A DNA stretch of 64,000 bases. It comes from Paenimyroides aestuarii (GTDB taxonomy: Bacteria; Bacteroidota; Bacteroidia; Flavobacteriales; Flavobacteriaceae). The stretch covers positions 1-64,000 of the forward strand of contig NZ_CP102382.1 in assembly GCF_024628805.1 (NCBI RefSeq), given 5' to 3'. Below are positions 42,378-51,056 of this stretch, piece by piece. A model generated the notes under the pieces. That model was given only the letters and a program-made list of their open reading frames with translations. It searched no databases and had not been told where the DNA came from. The first letter of the stretch is position 1. Each line of letters starts with the position of its first letter. A program made the translations under genes and the position numbers.

Positions 42378-43265
42378 TTAGTTATTTTTCTTTGCTCTGC
42401 GTTCTCTTGCAATCAGCGTGTTTTTCATTAACATCGCAATAGTCATTGGACCAACGCCACCTGGAACAGGCGTTATCCATGAAGCTTTTTCGGCAACTTC
42501 GTTAAAAGCTACATCGCCTTTAATTACGTATCCTTTTGGATTGGTTTCATCGGCAACGCGGGTAATTCCAACATCAACAATCACAGCACCTTCTTTAATC
42601 ATTTCTGCTTTTAAAAACTCAGGAACTCCTAAAGCAGTAATCACAATATCCGCTTCGCGTGTAATCTCCTCTATGTTTTGCGTTGCAGAGTGCGTTAAAG
42701 TAACGGTCGCATTTCCCGGATACGCTTTGCGGCTCATTAACAAACTCATTGGTTTACCAACGATATTAGATCGACCAATCACCACCACATTTTTACCTTT
42801 TGTTTCGATTTTGTTGCGTTCTAACAATTGTAAAATTCCAAAAGGTGTTGCTGGTATAAAAGATTCTAACTCCAATGCCATTCTACCAAAATTTTCAGGG
42901 TGGAAACCATCTACATCTTTATCTGGATCAACCGCGTTTAAAACCTTTTGTTCATCGATGTGTTTGGGTAAAGGCAGTTGAACAATAAATCCGTCGATAG
43001 CATCATTGGTATTTAATTCGTTGATTTTTGCCAATAGCTCTTCCTCAGTAGTTTCTTCGGGCAATGAAACTAAAGTAGAATCAAAACCAATTTTTTCGCA
43101 GGTTTTCACTTTGCTGCCCACATAGGTTAAACTTGCCCCATTACTTCCCACCAAAACAGCCGCTAAGTGAGGAACTTTTTCGCCACGTTGCTTCATTTGA
43201 GCTACTTCGGCTGCAATTTCGTTTTTAATTTCTTCCGAAACTTTTTTACCGTCTAATAATTGCAT
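42378..43265 (-). CDS. folD: Bifunctional methylenetetrahydrofolate dehydrogenase/cyclohydrolase
   Basis: Interconverts methylene-, methenyl- and formyl-tetrahydrofolate using NADP+. The 295-residue length is standard. Landmarks are catalytic Lys in [30 protein letters not shown], the NADP-binding [14 protein letters not shown], and the C-terminal VDVGITRV and [19 protein letters not shown]. It lies downstream of ffh, separated by a terminator. Confidence 0.97.
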   Translation of the reverse strand: MQLLDGKKVSEEIKNEIAAEVAQMKQRGEKVPHLAAVLVGSNGASLTYVGSKVKTCEKIGFDSTLVSLPEETTEEELLAKINELNTNDAIDGFIVQLPLPKHIDEQKVLNAVDPDKDVDGFHPENFGRMALELESFIPATPFGILQLLERNKIETKGKNVVVIGRSNIVGKPMSLLMSRKAYPGNATVTLTHSATQNIEEITREADIVITALGVPEFLKAEMIKEGAVIVDVGITRVADETNPKGYVIKGDVAFNEVAEKASWITPVPGGVGPMTIAMLMKNTLIARERRAKKNN

Positions 43266-43301
43266 GTTGTGTTGTTGTTTGTAGTTATTGTATGAATTTA
43301 A

Positions 43302-43328
43302 AAACCTACAAGAGCGTCTTGCAGGTTT
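43302..43328 (-). terminator. Terminator between ffh and folD
   Basis: Stem AAACCTACAAGA/TCTTGCAGGTTT with a 3-base loop and one mismatch, 43 bases past the ffh stop; T-rich on the minus strand. Confidence 0.75.
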
Positions 43329-43370
43329 ATTTTATATCAGTGAAGCTGATTTTTAGTTGTTGGGTGCACA

Positions 43371-44714
43371 TTATTGCATGCCCATGCCTTTCATTTGCCC
43401 CATCATGCGCATTAAATTTTTGCCTTGAGCACCTTGCATCATTTTCATCATTTTGCTCATTTGCTCAAACTGTTTCAACAATTGGTTTACTTGCTGAATA
43501 TCGGTTCCGGAACCTTTTGCAATTCGTTGTTTGCGTTTGGCATCTAGAAGCGATGGTCTTTTGCGCTCTATTGGTGTCATGGAATGGATAATTGCTTCGA
43601 TATGTTTAAAAGCATCATCTTCAATTTCAACATCTTTTAAAGCTTTTCCCACACCTGGAATCATTCCCATTAAATCTTTCATCGAACCCATTTTTTTTAC
43701 TTGTTGGATTTGACTTAAGAAGTCATCGAAACCAAATTCGTTTTTGGCGATTTTCTTTTGAATTTTTCTAGCTTCTTCTTCATCGTATTGTGCTTGTGCA
43801 CGTTCTACTAACGATATTACATCGCCCATTCCCAAAATACGGTCTGCCATACGGTCTGGATAGAACACATCAATTGCGTCCATTTTTTCGCCCGTACCAA
43901 TGAATTTTATGGGTTTATTTACAATCGATTTAATAGAAATAGCAGCTCCCCCGCGCGTATCACCATCTAATTTGGTAAGCACTACCCCATCGAAATTCAA
44001 TCGGTCATTAAACGCTTTTGCCGTATTCACTGCATCTTGCCCGGTCATAGAATCTACCACAAACAAGGTTTCGTGTGGTTTGATAGCCGCATGCACGTTT
44101 GCAATTTCGTTCATCATTTCTTCATCAATGGCTAAACGACCGGCAGTATCGACAATTACTACGTTAAAACCGTTTTTCTTTGCATATTCAATTGCGTTTG
44201 TTGCAATAGAAACCGCATTTTTGTTTTCTGGTTCAGAATAAACCTCCACACCAATTTGATCGCCCACCACATGCAACTGATTAATAGCCGCCGGACGGTA
44301 AATATCACACGCAACCAATAAAGGTTTCTTGGTTTTCTTGTTTTTTAAATAGTTTGCTAATTTGCCCGAGAAAGTGGTTTTACCCGAACCTTGTAAACCC
44401 GACATTAAAATAACGCTCGGCGTGCCCGAAAGATTGACCCCAACAGCATCGCCACCCATTAATTCGATTAATTCGTCTTTAACGATTTTAACCATTAATT
44501 GACCTGGTTGCAACGTGGTTAAAACGTCTTGACCAATCGCTTTTTCTTTTACTCTGTTGGTAAATTCTTTGGCAATTTTAAAGTTCACATCGGCATCAAG
44601 CAACGCGCGACGCACTTCTTTTAAAGTCTCGGCAACGTTAACTTCGGTGATTTTTCCGTGACCTTTTAATATATGAAAGGCTTTGTCTAATTTATCGCTT
44701 AAATTATCAAACAT
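43371..44714 (-). CDS. ffh: Signal recognition particle protein Ffh
   Basis: GTPase of the signal recognition particle; binds signal sequences and the 4.5S RNA and delivers ribosomes to FtsY. The 447 residues contain the N domain, the G domain (P-loop GLQGSGKTTFSGKL, DTAGRLAIDEEMM, TKLDGDTRGGAA) and the methionine-rich M domain, ending in MMQGAQGKNLMRMMGQMKG. A strong promoter lies 26 bases upstream, facing away from the AT-rich operon. Confidence 0.98.
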   Translation of the reverse strand: MFDNLSDKLDKAFHILKGHGKITEVNVAETLKEVRRALLDADVNFKIAKEFTNRVKEKAIGQDVLTTLQPGQLMVKIVKDELIELMGGDAVGVNLSGTPSVILMSGLQGSGKTTFSGKLANYLKNKKTKKPLLVACDIYRPAAINQLHVVGDQIGVEVYSEPENKNAVSIATNAIEYAKKNGFNVVIVDTAGRLAIDEEMMNEIANVHAAIKPHETLFVVDSMTGQDAVNTAKAFNDRLNFDGVVLTKLDGDTRGGAAISIKSIVNKPIKFIGTGEKMDAIDVFYPDRMADRILGMGDVISLVERAQAQYDEEEARKIQKKIAKNEFGFDDFLSQIQQVKKMGSMKDLMGMIPGVGKALKDVEIEDDAFKHIEAIIHSMTPIERKRPSLLDAKRKQRIAKGSGTDIQQVNQLLKQFEQMSKMMKMMQGAQGKNLMRMMGQMKGMGMQ

Positions 44715-44740
44715 ACTTTTTTGGTATTATAACTAAAGTG

Positions 44741-44771
44741 CAAATATACAATAAAGTAAAAGATGTATCAA
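44741..44771 (-). promoter_or_regulatory. Promoter of ffh
   Basis: Minus strand TTG (44769-44771), 20-base spacer, TATATTTG (44741-44748). Matches the Bacteroidota consensus. Confidence 0.75.
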
Positions 44772-44914
44772 GATTTTGTTTCAGTTACTATTTTTTTATC
44801 TATGAAGTACAAAAACAAATGAGAACGACAAATAACGACAAAAAAAGAATTTAATTTTAAATTAAACGACTTAATAAAAAAATACGCATACAACGATTAA
44901 TATTTTTTTGACAC

Positions 44915-44948
44915 TTGTGTGCTTTTTATGTTAATTTTTTTATTTTTG
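44915..44948 (+). promoter_or_regulatory. Candidate promoter of the drm operon
   Basis: TTG (44915-44917), 23-base spacer (upper end of the known range), TATTTTTG (44941-44948). Start of translation follows about 75 bases later. Confidence 0.55.
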
Positions 44949-45022
44949 AGAAAAACATATTTTTTATAGAACGATAACCAAAAGTTTCATATTCGATTAA
45001 TAATATTATCAAGAAAATATTT

Positions 45023-47458
45023 ATGAAAATTTATCAATATATTAATCTATTATCTGAAGAAGTAAAATCAAACATACAAAATGATTTTAACCTAAATAAT
45101 ATAGCTTTTAAAAACTTTTCCAGTTTTGATTATATTAATTTCTACTTGATTTATAAATATATTTTAAATGAAGAAAAGGATGATTTTTTTATTAGCATAC
45201 CTGAAGATGAATATAGACCAAATTTCTTTGCTTCTATTTTTCATTCATTAGTGTTAATAAAATTGTTTCAAAATTACTATTCATTTGAAAAAGTAAAGCC
45301 TCTGCTAACTCAAGATGATTTAATTTTTGTAAACCATGGAGACTTAAATGGAATTTTTGAAATATACCACATAACACAAGATAGATATTATATTAGACCT
45401 AAATTTGAGATTAATAGCTCCTTAAAAACACGCATATATAAAAAAAACTACACTAAATTAAATTCAAATCTAATAATCAATAAAACAACTCAAGAGAACA
45501 TAAAAAATTATCAAACCTTCTTAGAATTGAACTTTGGTTTAGATTTTCCATTTATTTCAGATTTTCGAAATAGAACTTTAGTTATTTCAGAAACTAAATT
45601 TTTTAAAGAAAATGACTCGTTACCCGTAAACTACACAAATAAAAAAGGTAAAAACAAAAATGAACTTCCATTTTTTAATTATCTAATTGAGTGTTGCAAC
45701 GATTTCAAAACCGCTAAAAATTATCTATTAGACAATGATTATACCTTTGATGAAGTTGTTGTAATTGGAGATACAAAGTATAGGGATTGTTTCACAGAAC
45801 TATTGCAAGAAAGCAAATGGAAAGGGAAAGCAAAAAACATCATCATTATAGGAACAAACGAACCTTCAAACGAATATCCTTTTAAAAAATGGTTATGGTC
45901 AAATCAAGAAATTAGACTTTCTAACAATGAGAATTTAAAAATAATAAGTAAAGAAGTTGTAAAATTTGAGGATCTCTATAATGAATTAAAAAAATTTTCA
46001 ACTTTAATAGAAAAATACAAAACTGAAAGAAATATCAATCTTTCATTCGTATTTAGATATTTAAACTTTTTTTATAAGATAATCGTTGTTGATTCTAATA
46101 TTTCGAAAGGAATGTATCAAGAATATGCTGACAGGCTATTACATTATTTTTCTAGTGATAATTTTGATGAAGAACTAAAAAATAATTTCTATAAAAATGA
46201 TGTATATAATCCTACCGAAATAAATGAATGTAAAGAAAATATCATTCAACATTTTAAATCAATATCTAATACTCTACAAGAAAGAAATCCTAAATGGGAA
46301 ACAATAGTTCGTAAAAGTCGGGAATTACAAAAATTCTATTTATTAGTTGAGAAGAAAAGTTATGACATTATACTAAACCAATTACAAAAGTTTCGTATTA
46401 ATAATGTTGTATTAGTAAGTGATAAAAGAATTGACAATAAAGTTCTTTATTGGGAAAAATGTTTTAATGATGAGTTTAATTCAGAAGATAAAACATTTAT
46501 CATTCCTTATTTAAGCAATTATGACACTTTAAATAGATTATATGAATTGAAAGGAAAAACTATTATTTTATGCTATGAAAACATTGATGAAATTGTGTTT
46601 GACAAGCTTATTAAAAATAAATTAGCTAACGAAAATTCAAGAATTAGTCATAAGGATAGAAATAGTTTTATTAAAACAAGATATAACCTAAAAGAAGAAT
46701 ATTTAAAACCAAACCCACTAGATAGTCTTTTTGATTTAGAAAATAATTTTCGCCATAAATCGAATACAACAAATGAAGAATTAGAATTACCTAAAGATAA
46801 AATTCTTTATGAAATAGTCTTTACCGATGGTTCTATTGAAAAATTTGAATCAACAAAAGGTATTTTCTTAATTGAAAATAGTGAACAAATTAAAACAACA
46901 ATTGGGGAAATATACGAAGGTGCTAAAATCAGGTTTTATCAAAACAATAACCCAGAAGTATTTAAAAAAATTCTCAAAATATTTGATTCAGAGGGTTTAT
47001 TAAAATCATTTGATAGTTATTCTCAAAGTTGGAAAACAACTTTAATGAAGTTATTATCCAAATACAGAAGTATTGAAGATTTACATTCAAAGTTATTTGA
47101 CAACTCAAATAGAATCAATCTAGTAACATTTAAAAATTACTTTGATAAAAATTCAAGTACAAGATTTCCTAGAATTAAGGTTTTAAATGCTATTAAAAAT
47201 CATTGTATAAGCATTGGTTTAGATAATGAATTAATTGTTACCGATTATGATAAATTTATTGTTTTTTCAAAAAAAGACCATTCAATTAGACAACAAGCTG
47301 GTAGATTACTCGGTAGTGATTTATTAGATTATGTTACTTCTGATAAAACTGAAAAAAGCGATGCTCTAACAAAGCTTAACGATGAAATAATAGAAAAACT
47401 AATCGGAACAATAGTCGAGAAAGTTATAAAACAAAAAAAGATTTATAATGAAGGATAA
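45023..47458 (+). CDS. Large protein of unknown fold, DrmE-like (putative DISARM component)
   Basis: An 811-residue cytoplasmic protein with no signal peptide or transmembrane segment. I see no catalytic motif. Beta-strand/helix alternations recur (FDEVVVIGDTKYRDCF; KNIIIIGTNEP; NNVVLVSDKRID; GKTIILCYENIDEIVF), suggesting Rossmann- or RecA-like layers, possibly degenerate. The C-terminus is helical and basic (EIIEKLIGTIVEKVIKQKK). The size and place before drmA/drmB suit DrmE of class 2 DISARM, but that identification rests on context, not on a recognised motif. It overlaps drmA by 11 bases. One 60-base row (46981-47040) is 16/60 G+C, against 24/60 in a row of argS (53401-53460). Confidence 0.6.
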   Translation: MKIYQYINLLSEEVKSNIQNDFNLNNIAFKNFSSFDYINFYLIYKYILNEEKDDFFISIPEDEYRPNFFASIFHSLVLIKLFQNYYSFEKVKPLLTQDDLIFVNHGDLNGIFEIYHITQDRYYIRPKFEINSSLKTRIYKKNYTKLNSNLIINKTTQENIKNYQTFLELNFGLDFPFISDFRNRTLVISETKFFKENDSLPVNYTNKKGKNKNELPFFNYLIECCNDFKTAKNYLLDNDYTFDEVVVIGDTKYRDCFTELLQESKWKGKAKNIIIIGTNEPSNEYPFKKWLWSNQEIRLSNNENLKIISKEVVKFEDLYNELKKFSTLIEKYKTERNINLSFVFRYLNFFYKIIVVDSNISKGMYQEYADRLLHYFSSDNFDEELKNNFYKNDVYNPTEINECKENIIQHFKSISNTLQERNPKWETIVRKSRELQKFYLLVEKKSYDIILNQLQKFRINNVVLVSDKRIDNKVLYWEKCFNDEFNSEDKTFIIPYLSNYDTLNRLYELKGKTIILCYENIDEIVFDKLIKNKLANENSRISHKDRNSFIKTRYNLKEEYLKPNPLDSLFDLENNFRHKSNTTNEELELPKDKILYEIVFTDGSIEKFESTKGIFLIENSEQIKTTIGEIYEGAKIRFYQNNNPEVFKKILKIFDSEGLLKSFDSYSQSWKTTLMKLLSKYRSIEDLHSKLFDNSNRINLVTFKNYFDKNSSTRFPRIKVLNAIKNHCISIGLDNELIVTDYDKFIVFSKKDHSIRQQAGRLLGSDLLDYVTSDKTEKSDALTKLNDEIIEKLIGTIVEKVIKQKKIYNEG

Positions 47459-50400
47459 GTATATAGAAGAACCAAGATTAATTTTTAGAGATACAATTCA
47501 AAAGAACTTGATTGGACCAGGTTCTGATATTTTAATTAGTGATGCTGATAACGAAATCATATCCGATTATCCTTTAAGTAGATACTTTTCAGGTATTGTA
47601 TTTCCAGAAAAAATTGTTGACCCAGTTCAAGATAGTTTTGGTTTTGAAAATGAATCAAATGCGAATGCTGAAACAATAGATAATAATGATTTAATTACAA
47701 ATGGATTAGTAGATAACAATGATTCCATTCTAGCAGAAGATGATAATACAGAAAAGAAAGCTCAAATAAATACTGATAGCGAATATTCCGAAGCTAATCA
47801 ATATTTTCCAACAAATTTTGGCTTAACTTTTTGTGTTCCTAATGAACAAAAGGAAATTACAGTAGAGTTTATTTATGCTAAATACAAACAATTAAAACCT
47901 CTTGAAGGCAAAGTAGAAATCTCTCAAGAAGATTTTGAAAAATTTTACAATCATCCATTTAATCCAATTAAACAACACTTGATTTTTGAAAATGGCTTTC
48001 TAATGTTCAATAAAGAAACTTTTGGTAAAAGCGGATTAAATGTAAGAAACTATAAAAAAACATTTCAAGAACAAGAACAACAAAGGGAATTAATAGATTC
48101 AGTTGGTTATAAAAAAGTAGAGTTACTATTAGGGCGTCTATGGAAACGTTTTCCTTGTGAACAAAAAATAATCAAAATTAATCTTGAAGATAATTATTCA
48201 AATGAAGCTACACCAATACCTTTAGAAATTGAAGAAGAAACAAAAGATACAATCACTTGTTTTTTTAAAAAGGTTTTACAAACAAATCACGGAAAGTTCA
48301 TTAAAATTTTACTAGCTAATAGATTACAACATTCAAAAAAGAAATTTTCATTTAGCAATGAGAGATTAAATTCCAAAGCTATGTTTCAAGCACAAATAAA
48401 AGTGAATGGAACAACTTTCTTACCTTATAAACAATTTAGTGAAAACAATCCTTTTGATGAAGAATTAAATACAATAAACTTCCAATATAGAGAAGAATTT
48501 TCATTTGCTATTGGACATGGATGTGCTGTAAAATGGAATGACGATAAACAACCCACAGAACTAAACACAACATTCTTGCCAGAAGTAGACATTAAGAGTT
48601 ATAGCAATGAATTTAAAGAAGATTTTCCAGAAGATTTAAAATCAATTACAGAATTAAGAAAATTATCTATTTGGTCAGATCTAAATAATGATGAAATTAT
48701 AGATAAACTCTATTTATTTGTTAATGAATATCAAAAATGGATTGATAAACAAATTACCATTAAAACAGCTGATAGTTTTCAAAATATTAAAAGTAATATA
48801 ATTGGAAAACAATCTGAAACTTTCAAAAGACTAATAAAGAATATTAAATTTTTAAAAGAAAACGAAGAAGCATTCAAATCATTTAAGTTAGCAAACACTG
48901 CAATGTATATTCAAATGTTTGTTTCAAATGAAAAACAGTTTGGTAAAAAGAATATAGAACTAACAGAAATAGATGAAAATATAAATTATAATAATCTTGA
49001 TTATTTCAGAGAAAATTCAACTTTCAATCCAAAATATAGACCTTTCCAATTAGCTTTTTTTCTTTTAAATCTAGAATCTTTAATTAATCCCGATTCGGAG
49101 GATAGAAATAATATAGTTGATTTATTATGGTTCCCTACTGGTGGTGGTAAAACTGAAGCTTACTTAGCTTTAACAGCATTTACCATCATTAGCAGAAGAA
49201 TCTTAAATGAAGATGAAGCTGACGGTGTAGCAGTAATAATGCGTTATACATTAAGACTTCTAACAGCCCAACAGTTTGAACGTGCTACAAAACTTATCTT
49301 ATCATTAGATTTTCTAAGAAAACAATATAAATATAAAGATGATTATTATTTTGGTGACACTCCTATTTCAATAGGTATGTGGGTTGGTGCTTCATCAACA
49401 CCTAACTCATTTAAAGATGCAAAAAAAATATTTGATGACATTTCTCAAAATTTAGTTCGTGCAAACACTAGTAAAAATTACGATTTTCAAAAAGCAAATA
49501 AATTCCCAATTGAGAATTGTTCGTGGTGTGGTTGCAAAATAATATCAAAAAACAAATTTAATTTTTTTGAACAAGGTTATCATGCAACTACAAATTCATT
49601 TAAAATAAAATGTATAAATAACACTTGTACATTCAGTAATGAATTGCCAATATATTTTGTAGATGATAAAATCTATGATACACCACCAACTTTACTTTTC
49701 GCTACAGTAGATAAATTTGCTATGATTTCACACAGAGAAGAAGCACATAAGTTATTTAATTCTATTGATAAAGATAAGTTAACTCCTGATTTAATTATTC
49801 AAGATGAGTTGCACTTGCTTAGTGGTCCACTTGGTTCTATAACTGGCATTTACGAATCTATTGTCGAGTTACTATCTACAAAAGGAAATAGAAAACCAAA
49901 AATTATTGCTTCAACAGCTACAACAAGAAATACGGCTCATCAAATTGAAATGTTGTATGGAAATAGAAAGTTAAATATATTCCCACCAATGGGATTAAGC
50001 TATAACGACAACTTTTTCTCGTTTGTATCAAATGATAGTAAAAGAAAGCACATAGGTTTCATGCCAACAGGTAAAACAGGTCTAAATTCACAAATTCAAA
50101 TACTAGGTAATCTTTTCATAGCTCGTATTGAATTATTCAAATATTTAATTGAAAATGAAAATTTATCCCATGAAGAATGCATAAATAAAATGAACTACTT
50201 CTGGACAATTGTTTCATTCTATAATAGTTTAAGAGACGTTGGTAAAATATACAATAAAGTTCCAGCTGAAATACTTTCCTTGATAAAATTACTTCACAGC
50301 AGATATAATATTAGTAGAGATAAATATGCTTTTAATTGGATTGGTTTACCATCAAGAACAAAAGAACTAACAAGTAGAATTGAAAGTAATTCAATTAAAA

Positions 50401-51056
50401 AACTGTTAGATGAATTAGAACAATCATTTACTTTGAATAGATATGAAGGCAGGGATTATGTTCAAAAGACAGTCGATTTAGTATTAGCTTCTAATATGTT
50501 TTCTGTTGGTATTGATATAAAAAGATTAAATGTGATGTTAATGAATGGGCAATCTAAAAATGTAGCGGAGTATATCCAAGCATCCAGTAGAGTTGGTCGT
50601 GAAGATATGGGTATAGTGATAAATCTCTTAGATGCAAACCGTTCAAGAGATAAATCATATTTCGAGAACTATGTTAGCTTCCACAATGCTTACTACAAAT
50701 ATGTGGAACCATTAAGTGTAACACCATTTACTGAAATTGCAGTAGATAAAGTTATGGCAAGTCTTTTAGTTGCTTATGTTAGACATAAAAAAGGGTTGTA
50801 CAAAAACAATCAAGCAAATGATTTCGATGGTAATATTTATGAGTTAAAAACATTTTTATCTGAAAGAATTAAAAACATAAAGCAACGTGATTATGCAATA
50901 AATAAACTTGATGAATATGTAAAAAAATGGACGACAAAAGAGGAAGGACTTACATACAAATTATTAATTCAAAAAATTGCAGACCTCGATGAATGGAGCT
51001 TAATGATGTCAATGAGGGAAATAGACACCAATAGTATAATAAAATTAGCAAATTAA
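47448..51056 (+). CDS. drmA: DISARM-type helicase DrmA
   Basis: A 1202-residue superfamily 2 helicase-like protein. Motif I is WFPTGGGKTEAYL (Lys568), motif II is QDELHLLSGPLG (Asp786-His789), motif III ASTATTR. In the C-terminal helicase domain, the stretch from SNMFSVGIDIKRLNVM runs into QASSRVGRE (Arg1048, Arg1051), the motif VI arginines. The DELHL box and the PTGGGKTEAY form are characteristic of DrmA. A Cys cluster between motifs I and II (Cys691, 694, 696, then two more near 726-731) may bind zinc. An acidic, Asn-rich insert lies at about 65-110. In DISARM, DrmA works with DrmB on phage DNA. It overlaps the upstream gene by 11 bases and directly abuts drmB. Confidence 0.88.
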   Translation: MKDKYIEEPRLIFRDTIQKNLIGPGSDILISDADNEIISDYPLSRYFSGIVFPEKIVDPVQDSFGFENESNANAETIDNNDLITNGLVDNNDSILAEDDNTEKKAQINTDSEYSEANQYFPTNFGLTFCVPNEQKEITVEFIYAKYKQLKPLEGKVEISQEDFEKFYNHPFNPIKQHLIFENGFLMFNKETFGKSGLNVRNYKKTFQEQEQQRELIDSVGYKKVELLLGRLWKRFPCEQKIIKINLEDNYSNEATPIPLEIEEETKDTITCFFKKVLQTNHGKFIKILLANRLQHSKKKFSFSNERLNSKAMFQAQIKVNGTTFLPYKQFSENNPFDEELNTINFQYREEFSFAIGHGCAVKWNDDKQPTELNTTFLPEVDIKSYSNEFKEDFPEDLKSITELRKLSIWSDLNNDEIIDKLYLFVNEYQKWIDKQITIKTADSFQNIKSNIIGKQSETFKRLIKNIKFLKENEEAFKSFKLANTAMYIQMFVSNEKQFGKKNIELTEIDENINYNNLDYFRENSTFNPKYRPFQLAFFLLNLESLINPDSEDRNNIVDLLWFPTGGGKTEAYLALTAFTIISRRILNEDEADGVAVIMRYTLRLLTAQQFERATKLILSLDFLRKQYKYKDDYYFGDTPISIGMWVGASSTPNSFKDAKKIFDDISQNLVRANTSKNYDFQKANKFPIENCSWCGCKIISKNKFNFFEQGYHATTNSFKIKCINNTCTFSNELPIYFVDDKIYDTPPTLLFATVDKFAMISHREEAHKLFNSIDKDKLTPDLIIQDELHLLSGPLGSITGIYESIVELLSTKGNRKPKIIASTATTRNTAHQIEMLYGNRKLNIFPPMGLSYNDNFFSFVSNDSKRKHIGFMPTGKTGLNSQIQILGNLFIARIELFKYLIENENLSHEECINKMNYFWTIVSFYNSLRDVGKIYNKVPAEILSLIKLLHSRYNISRDKYAFNWIGLPSRTKELTSRIESNSIKKLLDELEQSFTLNRYEGRDYVQKTVDLVLASNMFSVGIDIKRLNVMLMNGQSKNVAEYIQASSRVGREDMGIVINLLDANRSRDKSYFENYVSFHNAYYKYVEPLSVTPFTEIAVDKVMASLLVAYVRHKKGLYKNNQANDFDGNIYELKTFLSERIKNIKQRDYAINKLDEYVKKWTTKEEGLTYKLLIQKIADLDEWSLMMSMREIDTNSIIKLAN

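Larger units (their letters stand above)
44715..45022. other. 308-base intergenic region with divergent promoters (ffh / drm operon)
   Basis: Very AT-rich. It contains the ffh promoter on the minus strand (44741-44771) and a candidate promoter for the drm operon (44915-44948). I see no gene, RNA, att-like repeat or transposon end; the pair ACGACAAA at about 44828 and 44837 is too short to interpret. Confidence 0.6.

Noticed and set aside
42418..42981. 187-codon plus-strand frame opposite folD
   Set aside because: Antisense shadow of folD with no motif.
44820..44850. ACGACAAA repeats near the drm operon as integration site
   Set aside because: Eight-base repeats nine bases apart in AT-rich sequence are expected by chance, and no matching copy is seen at the right boundary.
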